From assembly GCA_026400535.1 (NCBI GenBank), contig JAPLOU010000037.1, positions 78,775-142,774 of the forward strand: a stretch of DNA of 64,000 nucleotides. The letters are read 5' to 3'. Positions 19,716-29,324 of this stretch are shown piece by piece. Within the stretch, counting starts at the first letter, position 1. Every line of letters begins with the position of its first letter. The DNA comes from Hyphomicrobiales bacterium (GTDB lineage: Bacteria; Pseudomonadota; Alphaproteobacteria; Rhizobiales; Beijerinckiaceae). The notes beneath the pieces are model-generated. The model made no database searches, was not told the origin of the DNA, and worked only from the letters and a program-made list of their open reading frames with translations. The translations under genes were made by a program, and so were the position numbers.

Positions 19716-20369
19716 TCAGCCCGCCGCGTTCAGCCAGCCCATGTGGATCGGATAGCCTTCGCCGCCGAGCAGCGCGAGCGTCTCGTAGAGCGGCAGGCCG
19801 ACCACGCCGGTGTGTGAACCGACCAGCTTGAGGATGAAGGCGCCCGCAATGCCCTGCGCCGCATAGCCGCCGGCCTTGCCGCGCCATTCGCCGGTGGCCA
19901 GGTAGCTCTCGATGTCCTGCGAGGACAGGCGCTTGAAGCGGATGCGGGTCTCAACGATCTTCTCGCGGAAGCCGCCTTTCGGCGTGACCAGCGTGACGCC
20001 GGTGTAGACGCGGTGGGTGCGCCCGGAGAGCAGGCGCAGGCATTCGGCGGCCTCGTCGACAACCTCCGGCTTCGGCAGTACGCGCCGGCCGAGCGCTACG
20101 ACTGTGTCGGCGGAGACAATGTAGGACCCTGTCAGCTCGGGGCGGTTCCCGCTGACACCGTAAGCGGCCTCGGCCTTCTCGCGGGCGAGGCGACGGGCGA
20201 GGTCGCGCGGGCGCTCGTTCTTCTTGGGCGTTTCGTCGATGTCTGTCGGCAGCAGCGCGTCAGGACGGATGCCGGCCTGTTCCAGCAGGGCCAGCCGGCG
20301 CGGGCTGGCCGAAGCCAGCACGAGTTTCGGGCGCCAGTTCTGGCCTTGCTGATCCTGTCGTCCGAACAC
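19716..20369 (-). CDS. maf: Maf-family nucleoside triphosphate pyrophosphatase
   Basis: [59 protein letters not shown]. Confidence 0.93.
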   Translation of the reverse strand: MFGRQDQQGQNWRPKLVLASASPRRLALLEQAGIRPDALLPTDIDETPKKNERPRDLARRLAREKAEAAYGVSGNRPELTGSYIVSADTVVALGRRVLPKPEVVDEAAECLRLLSGRTHRVYTGVTLVTPKGGFREKIVETRIRFKRLSSQDIESYLATGEWRGKAGGYAAQGIAGAFILKLVGSHTGVVGLPLYETLALLGGEGYPIHMGWLNAAG

Positions 20370-20492
20370 GGCGGCGATATTCCTGTTGTTCCGATGGCTG
20401 GCTTAGTTGATCGGCGGGGAAAAGTGAACCGATGGCCAGATTACGGGCACCATGATGTCTGTCACCTGCTTCTCGCCGTGCACGAAAGGCCG

Positions 20493-21350
20493 CTATGGAG
20501 CGGGCGTTGGCGCGTGCGGGGCTTTCGCGGCCTCTGCGCTCGCCTTCGCCGCCGCATTGCGATCGGCCAGTTCCAGCGCGCGGAACTGCTGCACACTCAG
20601 GGGAATGCCGGCAAAGTAGCCAATCACGATCAGGCTGAGCATCTCGAAGGGATAGGCCACCACAAGGGCAGTTACCAGAATGACACTGATGAAGATCGGC
20701 GCGACCCAGTTGCGTGGCACTTTCGCGCCCAGCGTCTTGCCGGCGTACATCGGGACGGTGGAAATGGTCAGGAAGGCGCAGAACAGCAGATACAGGGCCA
20801 CGGGGACAGCCCCGTAGGGCACAATCGGAACGCCGAGAAAGTACAGATAAAGCGGCAGCATCGCGGTGACGGCCCCGGCTGGCGCGGGCATGCCGGTGAA
20901 GAAATTCTTCTGCCAGTCGGGACGGCTTGGATCATCGATCATGACATTGAAGCGCGCCAGCCTCAGGCACATCGCGATGGCGAAGATGATGCTGATGATC
21001 CAGCCGAAGTTCTTCAGGTCCTTGAGCACGAAATGGTACAGGATGACTGCCGGAACGACCCCGAAGTTGACAAAATCGGCCAGCGAATCGAGCTGTGCGC
21101 CAAAGCGCGACGTGCCCTTGAGAAAGCGCGCCAGCCGGCCGTCGACGCCGTCGAGCGCTGCTGCGATCAGGACGCAGACGACGCCAAGCTCAAGCTTGCC
21201 CTCGATGGCCAGCCGCATGCCGGTCAGCCCCAGCGCAAGGCCGAGCAGCGTGATCAGGTTCGGCGCCAGCAGCCGGAATGGAATCGGCTTGAAGCGCCGT
21301 TTGCGGGGCTCATCCTTGTCCGGCTGGAAGGGGGGAAACAGTTCGCTCAA
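20493..21350 (-). CDS. pssA: CDP-diacylglycerol-serine O-phosphatidyltransferase
   Basis: AALDGVDGRLARFLKGTSRFGAQLDSLADFVNFGVVPAVILY (CDP-alcohol phosphatidyltransferase motif). Confidence 0.93.
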   Translation of the reverse strand: MSELFPPFQPDKDEPRKRRFKPIPFRLLAPNLITLLGLALGLTGMRLAIEGKLELGVVCVLIAAALDGVDGRLARFLKGTSRFGAQLDSLADFVNFGVVPAVILYHFVLKDLKNFGWIISIIFAIAMCLRLARFNVMIDDPSRPDWQKNFFTGMPAPAGAVTAMLPLYLYFLGVPIVPYGAVPVALYLLFCAFLTISTVPMYAGKTLGAKVPRNWVAPIFISVILVTALVVAYPFEMLSLIVIGYFAGIPLSVQQFRALELADRNAAAKASAEAAKAPHAPTPAP

Positions 21351-21564
21351 CGCCGTGGCCTCTCTGGATCATGCCGCTCTCAATCGGGCTCGGTCCCATC
21401 ACGGATGGATGCCTGATTCCGGTTGGCCGGAGCATGGCCTGTCCGCAAAACCGATAACCGATTGTGCGGGCGACGCCCCGAGCGATGACGGCAACCTACG
21501 CCAGAAGCAGCCCGTGGAACAAGCTCCGCCGCCAAGGTCTCCGACGCCTCGGCCACATTCGGGT

Positions 21565-22890
21565 TCAGTCCCGCATCGAAAGCAGCTTCATGTCGCTGTT
21601 GAGAACCTCGATCCGGTAGAACTCCGAGCCGATCCGGCGCGGCGTGATGCCGGTGCCGCGCCGCAGCATCAGGGCGACGCGCTCCGTTGCAGGGCGCCTG
21701 GAAAGCCAGGCATGCAGGGCTTCGATCGTTGAGAAGGCCTGCCCTCCAACGGTCTCGACCTGATCCCACTGGGTGATGCCGCGCCGCGCGGCTTCCTCGC
21801 CCTGCTTGACGAACTCGACGCGCAGCCGCGGCTCGTCGCGGTAGTCGATGTCAAGCGCGTTGCGCTCTACGATCAGCATGCCGGCGAGGCTGAGCATTCG
21901 TCGGGCCATCACCGGCTGGGCCTGCACGAGCGGAATGGTGACATCGGAGGTCACGCCATCCTTGCGGATCGCGACCGCGACATTGCCGGTGCGGCCGCGC
22001 AGGGCCGTCATGAGGTCCGGAAAGCTGGCAGCAGGCCTCTCGCCGGCGAGGCCCAGAACAAGTGCTCCGGTCGGCAGGGCGTCGCCCGCAGGCGTGCTGG
22101 GGAAGCTGCGTGCAACAACGAGCGTCTCGTTGCGGGCCGTCTTGATCCAATACACCGGCAGGTGAGGCTGGGTCGGATCCTTGCCGTCCGCAATCAGGTT
22201 GATGATTGGGCAGACATGGCGGATCGGCGTGGCAAAACCCAGCCCCGGCATGCCCGGCATGTTGGCCGTGTTCACCCCCACAACTTCGGCGGTGGCGATG
22301 TCGAGGAGCGGGCCGCCCGAATTGCCGGGATTGAGCTGCGCGTCGAGCTGGATGTACTCCTCATAGCCGAAGACACGCACGCTCGAAATGATGCCGCGCG
22401 TGGCCGTGAAGGCGAGGTTGGCCGGATGGCCATACGCAACGACGCCGGCACCCTGCTTGAGCGGTAATGAGCAGCCGAGCTTCGCCTCGGTCGCATCCTC
22501 TGGCATCCGGGACGGCTGCACTTTGAGGACCGCGATGTCGAGCACGTTGTCGATGTAGACGCGCTCAACCTCCAGCCAGTCCTCGTCCGTGAAGGCTACC
22601 TCGACAATGCCGGGCGAGCGGCGGGCGACATGCGCGTTCGTCAGGATCCAGCCGCGTTTCCTGTCGATGATGAAGCCGGTTCCGCGGGCCGTCCCGAAGG
22701 TGTCGGGCGGAACCGGCCAGTTCACCGTGGCGCGGATCTTGACCGTGTATTTCTCTGCGACCTGCAGCATGGCGCCGAGATCGGTGACAGTCTGCGCACC
22801 CGCCGGGCCCAATGGCAGCAGCGCAGCAAAACAAAGCAGCAGCGCCAGCCCTGCGGCCAGAACCGGACGGCATCGAAAAACATGGATCAC
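21565..22890 (-). CDS. Trypsin-like serine protease (S1C-like, secreted)
   Basis: GTGFIIDRKRGWILTNAHVARRSPGIVEVAF ... LDAQLNPGNSGGPLLDIATAEVVGVNTAN. Confidence 0.88.
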   Translation of the reverse strand: MIHVFRCRPVLAAGLALLLCFAALLPLGPAGAQTVTDLGAMLQVAEKYTVKIRATVNWPVPPDTFGTARGTGFIIDRKRGWILTNAHVARRSPGIVEVAFTDEDWLEVERVYIDNVLDIAVLKVQPSRMPEDATEAKLGCSLPLKQGAGVVAYGHPANLAFTATRGIISSVRVFGYEEYIQLDAQLNPGNSGGPLLDIATAEVVGVNTANMPGMPGLGFATPIRHVCPIINLIADGKDPTQPHLPVYWIKTARNETLVVARSFPSTPAGDALPTGALVLGLAGERPAASFPDLMTALRGRTGNVAVAIRKDGVTSDVTIPLVQAQPVMARRMLSLAGMLIVERNALDIDYRDEPRLRVEFVKQGEEAARRGITQWDQVETVGGQAFSTIEALHAWLSRRPATERVALMLRRGTGITPRRIGSEFYRIEVLNSDMKLLSMRD

Positions 22891-23026
22891 GCGAGGCTCG
22901 CAGACGGGTACAAGGACAAGACGAACCTAGGCGTCCGTCCGCTGCGCCACAAGCTCCGTGATGGTCACAGCGTGGTGAGCGGCAGTCAGCTCCGCGTCGC
23001 CCGCCTCCTGACCCTTCTGTCCGCGG

Positions 23027-23725
23027 CTATTGCGCCTGGAAGGTGCGCGCGGGCTCGGCCGACGCCATGTCCGCGATCACGCTTTCGCCGGCGATCATCG
23101 TCTGACCCACGCAGACGAGCGGCTTGATGCCGGGCGGCAGGTAGACATCGACGCGGCTGCCGAAGCGGATCAGGCCGAAGCGCTCTCCGGGGGCGAGCAT
23201 GGCGCCATCCTTGACGAAGGGCACGATGCGTCGGGCGATCAGCCCCGCGATCTGGACCACGGCGACCGGTCCGGAGGCGGTTTCGATGTGCAACGCATTG
23301 CGCTCGTTGTCGTCGCTTGCCTTGTCGAGCTCGGCGTTGAGGAACAGGCCGGGCGTGTAGGCCATCTTCTTCAGTGTCCCTGCCACGGGCGAACGGTTCA
23401 CATGGCAGTCAAAGACGTTCATGAACACCGACACCCGGGTCATCGGCTCGGCGGCCATTTCGAGCTCCGGCGGTGGCACGGCCTGTACGATCATGCTGAT
23501 CCGGCCATCCGCGGGCGATGTAACCAGCCCTTCTCTCTGTGGCGTGACGCGTACCGGATCGCGGAAGAAGTAGCAGATCCACAGGGTGATGATCAGGCCA
23601 ACCCAGCCGAACGGTGTCCACAGATGGCCCAGAACCGCACTCGCCACCGCCGCGATGGCGATGAAGGGATAGCCCTCCTTGTGGATCGGAACGAACAGCT
23701 TCTTGATGGAATCGAGCAACGACAT
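23027..23725 (-). CDS. psd: Phosphatidylserine decarboxylase
   Basis: [21 protein letters not shown] ... [18 protein letters not shown] ... [18 protein letters not shown]. Confidence 0.93.
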   Translation of the reverse strand: MSLLDSIKKLFVPIHKEGYPFIAIAAVASAVLGHLWTPFGWVGLIITLWICYFFRDPVRVTPQREGLVTSPADGRISMIVQAVPPPELEMAAEPMTRVSVFMNVFDCHVNRSPVAGTLKKMAYTPGLFLNAELDKASDDNERNALHIETASGPVAVVQIAGLIARRIVPFVKDGAMLAPGERFGLIRFGSRVDVYLPPGIKPLVCVGQTMIAGESVIADMASAEPARTFQAQ

Positions 23726-23834
23726 CGGCTATGGCCTTCGCGTGGGGGTTGCCGGCCCGAGCCGGAATTCGGCGGTCATGCAAGCCCGAATGGGCAGCAA
23801 CACCACTGCAAGGTGTCAGAGCCGCCGGGCGGAA

Positions 23835-25070
23835 TCAACCCGATCTGCCGTTTGTCACAAGCCGGTCGAGCTGCCAGTAGGCAATGGCCGCGACCAGCGC
23901 GGCCAACATGGCGATCCAGAGGGTCATGACCTTGCCGAGTCCGTCATACAGGATGGCGAACAGCAGCGGCGAGGCGGCAAACATCAGGTTGAGCCAGCGC
24001 GAGAGCTTGCCGAGCGTCGCGGCATAGCCCCCGGGCCCGAACAATTCGAGCGGCAGGATGGCGCGCGAGGTCGCGATCAGGCCGGTCGCCGCACCGTAGA
24101 GCGCCATGGCGGCGCCGATCATGATGATCTGGGCGGCGGCGCTGGCCGTGTCCCCAAAGGCCCATAGCATCATGCCGAACACGACAGGCGGGAACAGGGA
24201 TGCGCCCGCCACAATGCGCATGCCGGAGACATGGCGGGCGAGCATGAAGTCGGTCAACCGCGCGACAAAGGTGAAATACGCGGTGAACGAGGCAAGGAAA
24301 ATCGCCATGGAGAGGTCCATGCCTGCCTGCAGGAACATCGCCACGAAGTACAGCGGCAGGCCCCAGGACACGAGGCCGCTGATTCCGGCTGCTATGACAA
24401 GGAGCCAGAACCCCTTGCTGCGCTGACGTGCCTCGAGAAGCCCCTGCACCGCCGGCGCGATGTCCTTGTCGAGCGAGGCGGCTTGATCCTGCTTGCGAAT
24501 GAGGGCGTGGGCAAGCGGCAGACAGAGCAGCGTCTGGACACCGGCGTAGACGAAGCAGACCGCGCGCCAGCCGATCTCGGCCTCCAGCCATCCCGTCAAT
24601 GGCCAGATCACGCCATTTGACAGGCCGCCGAACAGCATCAAAGCCCTCAGTCCGTGCCGGCCGCGTTCCGGAAAGCTCTGGGTAACGGACGCGAGCGCGC
24701 CAATGCTCAGCGACATCGGCATGCCCAGTCCGATGAAGACCCAGGCTGCGAGGTAGGTCAGCGGGCCGGTGCTCAGGCCGATGCCGACAAGGCCCAGGGC
24801 GAGCAGGACCTTGCCGATCATCATCGGGTTGCGGGCACCATCGCTGTCGATCCATTTGCCGCAGCGCGGTGCGATCACCGCGGCCACCACCAGCATCACC
24901 GAAATGCCACCGTAGATTACCTCGCGCCCGACGCCGAGATCGCGCCCGATCGGGCGATCAAGGATCGATGGCAGGTAGAAGGTGGTGCCCCATCCGAGCA
25001 TCTGCGTCAGCGCGATGCCCGCCACAAAGAGCGGGAACGATCGGTCCTTGGCAGGAGCGGCAATGCTCAT
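23835..25070 (-). CDS. MFS transporter
   Basis: 12-TM-like hydrophobic protein; LFVAGIALTQMLGWGTTFYLPSILDRPIGRDLGVGREVIYGG. Confidence 0.85.
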   Translation of the reverse strand: MSIAAPAKDRSFPLFVAGIALTQMLGWGTTFYLPSILDRPIGRDLGVGREVIYGGISVMLVVAAVIAPRCGKWIDSDGARNPMMIGKVLLALGLVGIGLSTGPLTYLAAWVFIGLGMPMSLSIGALASVTQSFPERGRHGLRALMLFGGLSNGVIWPLTGWLEAEIGWRAVCFVYAGVQTLLCLPLAHALIRKQDQAASLDKDIAPAVQGLLEARQRSKGFWLLVIAAGISGLVSWGLPLYFVAMFLQAGMDLSMAIFLASFTAYFTFVARLTDFMLARHVSGMRIVAGASLFPPVVFGMMLWAFGDTASAAAQIIMIGAAMALYGAATGLIATSRAILPLELFGPGGYAATLGKLSRWLNLMFAASPLLFAILYDGLGKVMTLWIAMLAALVAAIAYWQLDRLVTNGRSG

Positions 25071-26962
25071 TTCGTCAACGTGACCCTCACGCTGGGCTCT
25101 TCAGCCTCCGCGGCGCGCTTGAGCGTTTCCTCAGCAAAAGCGACCTCACGCTGTCTGTTCCACATGGCGGCGTAGATGCCGTTGCGCTCCAGCAGACCCT
25201 CATGCGTCCCGCGCTCGGCGATCAGGCCCTTGTCGAGCACGATGATCTCGTCGGCGTTGACCACCGTGGACAGGCGATGGGCAATGACCAGCGTTGTGCG
25301 CCCGACCGAGACCTTGTCGAGCGACCCCTGGATCTCGCGCTCGGTGAAGGTGTCGAGCGCGCTCGTCGCTTCGTCCAGCACCAGCACGGGGGGGGCCTTC
25401 AGCAAGGTGCGGGCAATCGCGACCCGTTGTTTCTCGCCGCCGGAAAGCTTGAGGCCGCGCTCGCCGACCTGCGTCTTGTAGCCATCCGGCAGCGCGTTGA
25501 TGAAGCTGTCGATCTGCGCCATGTCGGCGGCTGCGCGCACCTCGGCCTCGGACGCGCCGTCGCGGCCATAAGCGATGTTGTAGCCGATGGTGTCGTTGAA
25601 CAGCACCGTGTCCTGCGGGACCATGCCGATCGCAGCGCGCAGCGAGGTCTGCGTCACATCCGCGATGGGCTGGCCGTCGATCAGGACGCGGCCGGCGCTC
25701 GGCTCGTAGAAGCGGAACAGAAGGCGCGAAATCGTCGACTTGCCGGCCCCCGATGGCCCTACGATGGCGATCGTCTTGCCGGGCGGGACGATGAAGCTGA
25801 TGCCCTTGAGAATCTTGCGCTCGGGCACGTAGGCGAAATGCACGTCCTCGAAGGTGACTTCGCCGGCGCTGACCTTGAGGTCGGGTGCGCCGGGCTTGTC
25901 GAGGATCTCTGGGTTGCGATTCAGCAGGTTGAACATCTCCTCGATGTTCAGGGTGGCCTGCTTGATCTCGCGGTAGACGGTGCCCATGAAGTTGAGCGGC
26001 GTATAGAGCTGGATCAGCAGCGCATTGATCAGCACGAAGTCGCCGAGCGTGTTGCGGCCCGACCGGATTCCGTCGACGCACATCCACATCGCGATGGCGA
26101 GCGCGACCGAGAAGATGAACGCCTGACCGAAGTTAAGCAGCGCCAGGGACTGGTAGGCCTTGACGCTGTTGCGCTCGTACTTGGCCATGGCGATGTCGTA
26201 GCGGGCAGTCTCACGCCCCTCTGCGCCGAAATACTTTACCGTTTCGAAGTTCAGCAGCGAGTCGATCGCCTTGGCGTTGGCGTCGGTGTCGCTGTCGTTC
26301 ATGTTGCGGCGGATGCTGATACGCCACTCGGTCGCCTTGATCGTGAAGACCATGTAGATGACGACCATCGCAACGAGCAGGACGACGTAGCGCCAGTCGA
26401 AACTCCAGAACAGGACGGCGATCATCAGCGTCAGTTCGACGATGACGGGCACCAATTGGTTCAACCCCAGGCGCACCATGTCCTCGATGCCGGAGCGTCC
26501 ACGCTCCAGGATGCGGGTCAGGCCCCCGGTTTTGCGTTCGAGATGAAACCGCAGGGACAAGTGGTGCAGATGGGCGAATGTCTGGTGGGCCAGCTTGCGC
26601 ACCGCGTGCATGAAGACAGGGGCGAAGACCGCGTCGCGCAACTGGATGAAAGCTGCCGACCCCACGCGCATGACGCCGTAGATCGCGACGAGCAGGATAG
26701 GCGTTATCACCAGCCATTTGGCGCTGGGCGCGCCCATCTCGGCGGCAAGCTGATCGGTTGCCCATTTGAACGAGAATGGCACGCCGACCAGGATGATGCG
26801 ACCAATGACGAGCAGGCCAAAGGCTAGCAGCACACGCATTTGCAGGTCGGCGCGGTCCTTCGGCCACAGATATGGCCACAGCGCCTTGAAGGTCGGAACA
26901 AATCCGCCCGATGCAGCCGATACGCCTGCTTTCGGGCTTGCGGGGTCTGGTGATGCTGCCAT
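25067..26962 (-). CDS. ABC exporter, Atm1/HMT1-type (permease-ATPase fusion)
   Basis: TM domain followed by IVGPSGAGKSTISRLLFRFYEPSAGRVLIDGQPI ... LKLSGGEKQRVAIARTLLKAPPVLVLDEATSALD. Confidence 0.92.
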   Translation of the reverse strand: MAASPDPASPKAGVSAASGGFVPTFKALWPYLWPKDRADLQMRVLLAFGLLVIGRIILVGVPFSFKWATDQLAAEMGAPSAKWLVITPILLVAIYGVMRVGSAAFIQLRDAVFAPVFMHAVRKLAHQTFAHLHHLSLRFHLERKTGGLTRILERGRSGIEDMVRLGLNQLVPVIVELTLMIAVLFWSFDWRYVVLLVAMVVIYMVFTIKATEWRISIRRNMNDSDTDANAKAIDSLLNFETVKYFGAEGRETARYDIAMAKYERNSVKAYQSLALLNFGQAFIFSVALAIAMWMCVDGIRSGRNTLGDFVLINALLIQLYTPLNFMGTVYREIKQATLNIEEMFNLLNRNPEILDKPGAPDLKVSAGEVTFEDVHFAYVPERKILKGISFIVPPGKTIAIVGPSGAGKSTISRLLFRFYEPSAGRVLIDGQPIADVTQTSLRAAIGMVPQDTVLFNDTIGYNIAYGRDGASEAEVRAAADMAQIDSFINALPDGYKTQVGERGLKLSGGEKQRVAIARTLLKAPPVLVLDEATSALDTFTEREIQGSLDKVSVGRTTLVIAHRLSTVVNADEIIVLDKGLIAERGTHEGLLERNGIYAAMWNRQREVAFAEETLKRAAEAEEPSVRVTLTK

Positions 26963-27167
26963 GCGGGGGAACTACCTCTGACCTCGGCGTATAGAGGTTT
27001 CCTGTTGCCCGCGCGAGGCTTGCGCGCGCAAATGCGCATTGCGTGACGCGCCGGAAAGCGTCGTGATCTGCGCGCGTCCGGCCTTGCTGTTGCCGCAACT
27101 GCAATTTCATGTAGCTTCAGGGCGGCAATTGCCGGAGCGCGACGAAAAGCAAGGGCGGGAACATCTT

Positions 27168-27512
27168 ATGAAGACATGGATTATGCCATCAATCGTTTTG
27201 GCCGGCATGGCCCTCGCGCCGATGGGCCCGGCAGTGGCCCAGCAGCGTGCCCAGAAGCCGCCGGGTGAGATCACCCTGATCAACGGGCGTACGGTCGCCG
27301 TGACCGCCTTCGAGATCGCCACGAGCGGCGACAATCCGCGCCTCGTCGCCAAGCTCGCCAAGCCGCTTGGGGCCGGAAAATCCATCAAGATCAAGCTCAA
27401 CAAGCCGACCGGATGCTCCTTCTTCGTGCTGGCGCGCTTCGAGGATGAGAGCGAGAACGATTCGGACGGCCTTAACCTGTGCGGCGAAAAGCAGATCCGC
27501 CTGACGGACTGA
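27168..27512 (+). CDS. Small secreted hypothetical protein
   Basis: MKTWIMPSIVLAGMALAPMGPAVAQQRAQKPPGEITLINGRTVAVTAFEIATSGDNPRLVAKL. Confidence 0.65.
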   Translation: MKTWIMPSIVLAGMALAPMGPAVAQQRAQKPPGEITLINGRTVAVTAFEIATSGDNPRLVAKLAKPLGAGKSIKIKLNKPTGCSFFVLARFEDESENDSDGLNLCGEKQIRLTD

Positions 27513-27522
27513 TCGGTCGCCC

Positions 27523-27729
27523 ATGGACCAGAAAGCGTCCTTACCGCGGCTGAAAGGGAAGCCCTGCCCGATGTGCGCGCGGCCATCCGAGCAGCCCTGG
27601 AAGCCATTCTGTTCGAAGCGTTGCGCTGACACGGACCTGGCGAACTGGCTCAAGGGGGCCTACGCCGTCCCGGTGGTGGAGGATAATGCTGCGCCCGATT
27701 CTGACGCCGAGAGCGCTGCAGAGCGCTGA
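27523..27729 (+). CDS. yacG: DNA gyrase inhibitor YacG (zinc-binding)
   Basis: KPCPMCARPSEQPWKPFCSKRCADTDLANWLKGAYAVP. Confidence 0.9.
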   Translation: MDQKASLPRLKGKPCPMCARPSEQPWKPFCSKRCADTDLANWLKGAYAVPVVEDNAAPDSDAESAAER

Positions 27730-27895
27730 AGCGGCGTCCGTCTCGGCCTTGTCCACATGGTTTGGAGTGGTGCCGGTATGAGCGGCGCCAGCCGGCGAAA
27801 GACATGACGCCGTAGCGACGGAAACGTCTGGACAGGCTAAAAGCGAGCGACTATACCCCGCGCACCAACAGCCGATGGCCTTGCCGCCGGCCGGC

Positions 27896-27971
27896 GCCCG
27901 AGTAGCTCAGTTGGTAGAGCAAGCGATTGAAAATCGCTGTGTCACTGGTTCGATTCCGGTCTCGGGCACCA
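27896..27971 (+). tRNA. tRNA-Phe (GAA)
   Basis: GCCCGAG/CTCGGGC acceptor stem, GATT-GAA-AATC anticodon arm, GGTTCGATTCC T-arm, encoded ACCA end. Confidence 0.95.
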
Positions 27972-27984
27972 GTCTCGGGCACCA
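27959..27984. repeat. Tandem duplication of the tRNA-Phe 3' end (2 x GTCTCGGGCACCA), att-like
   Basis: Perfect 13-bp copies at 27959-27971 and 27972-27984. Confidence 0.85.
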
Positions 27985-28142
27985 CACTCCCCTTCATCGA
28001 CAGCCATTTAGTCCCGAAGGCAGACCAGAACAGGCGATTTTGCCGGGGATTTTCGCCGTTTGCGTTCACGGATATCCGTTGACAGTCGGCAGATTTTTTT
28101 CTGTCCGGTCGGCCTCTTGGCGGAGTGCCGGAGTCGGGGGGC

Positions 28143-28345
28143 ATGAATGGCCCTTTCGGACGGCAACTCAGGGGTGCAAAGGGCGCTGAAGCCGTGGTGA
28201 AACTCCCCGATGGCAAGGGTTTTGCCGCTTTGGGTGACACAGGCCGGCGTCAAAGTCTGGAAACTGGCCTATCAACATGGTGGCGCGCAAAGATGCTGGC
28301 CATCGGGGCCTATCCTGAAATCACCTTGGCGGCGGCCCGCGATCC
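28143..28345 (+). pseudogene. N-terminal remnant of a P4-type tyrosine integrase (DUF4102-like), frameshifted
   Basis: Successive frames read GRQLRGAKGAEAVVKLPDGKGF / LPLWVTQAGVKVWKLAYQHGGAQ / KMLAIGAYPEITLAAAR, matching the conserved N-terminus of tRNA-targeting integrases. Confidence 0.8.
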
Positions 28346-29227
28346 TCATCGGGTCAGCCGGACCATGCCGGCTGCGCTCGTGTCGAGTCCGCCGAGCAAT
28401 TGCGCATGGCGGTGGAATTCCGGCAAGCGCATGTGCGCAAGCAGTGCCTGCACGCCGGGCTCGAAATACGTCCGTCGGCGCATGGCGAGATCGAAATGCT
28501 CCCAGGTCAGCGACACAAAGCCAAGCCCATGGGCGCTGGCGACCGCGCGTGTCGCAACGCCGCAATCGGCCTGCCCGGCACGAATGGCGAAGGCAAGGTC
28601 ATCCCCCGTCGCGAAGGCAGCCGGTAGTCCGTTCAGTTGCCCCATCGACAGTCCGGCGCCGACGAGCAGTTTCAACAGCAGCATTTGCGCGCCGGCTCCC
28701 GCCTGTCGCATCGCGAAGCGGGCCCTGGCCGTCGCGGCGTCGGTCAGCGACAACAGCGCCATGGGATTGCCGGGCGCAACCAGAAGACCCTCTTCTCTCC
28801 TTGTGAAGCCAATCACCACCACATCATGCAGGTGCGGGGCGCTGGCCACGGCCGACAGGTTGACGTCCTCGACGTCCAGTTCGTGCAGGTGGATCGCTGC
28901 GATGGCGACTTCATTACGCGCGAGTTTCGCCAGTCCGGCTGCCGACCCGACACTGAGAAGCGCGAGGCCCGAACCGGACCGCCGCACCGCCCATTCCAGC
29001 AGTGGATCATGGCTGCCGCCGACGATGGGCGGCGCATCCTGCGCCACAAACCCATGCGGCTTCGCCATGCCGGCTTGGATCCACCGATCAAGGGCGGCGC
29101 GCGGGAACAGCCATTTGCCGGTCACTTTGGAGCAAGGGACTGCGCCATTCGCCACCAGTTCATAGAGCTTGCGCTCCCGGATGCCAAGGTAAGCGGCAGC
29201 CTCTTCGGTGTTCAGATAAGGCGTCAT
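28346..29227 (-). CDS. One-component regulator: HTH plus periplasmic-binding-like ligand domain (TunR/TupR-like, oxyanion responsive)
   Basis: YLNTEEAAAYLGIRERKLYELVANGAVPCSKVTGKWLFPRAALDRWI HTH, then a PBP-like domain; divergent from tupB. Confidence 0.8.
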   Translation of the reverse strand: MTPYLNTEEAAAYLGIRERKLYELVANGAVPCSKVTGKWLFPRAALDRWIQAGMAKPHGFVAQDAPPIVGGSHDPLLEWAVRRSGSGLALLSVGSAAGLAKLARNEVAIAAIHLHELDVEDVNLSAVASAPHLHDVVVIGFTRREEGLLVAPGNPMALLSLTDAATARARFAMRQAGAGAQMLLLKLLVGAGLSMGQLNGLPAAFATGDDLAFAIRAGQADCGVATRAVASAHGLGFVSLTWEHFDLAMRRRTYFEPGVQALLAHMRLPEFHRHAQLLGGLDTSAAGMVRLTR

Positions 29228-29230
29228 GAT

Positions 29231-29272
29231 GTTTATCTGCGTTTGACTGCATAAACTCCAGATTGGAATCTG
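29231..29272. promoter_or_regulatory. Candidate operator(s) in the divergent tup promoter
   Basis: GTTTAT(29231-29236)...ATAAAC(29251-29256) and CAGATT-GG-AATCTG (29259-29272) inverted repeats in the 97-bp intergenic region. Confidence 0.4.
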
Positions 29273-29324
29273 AATACAAGAACCGTCTGGCTTTCGTCAA
29301 GAAAGCGCTCTAGATGTCCCGCCT

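Noticed and set aside
18080-19831. 583-aa plus-strand ORF opposite the acyl-CoA synthetase
   Set aside because: The minus-strand gene has all AMP-ligase motifs; shadow ORF.
24869-26827. 652-aa plus-strand ORF opposite the Atm1-type exporter
   Set aside because: The opposite strand has complete ABC motifs; this is a shadow ORF.
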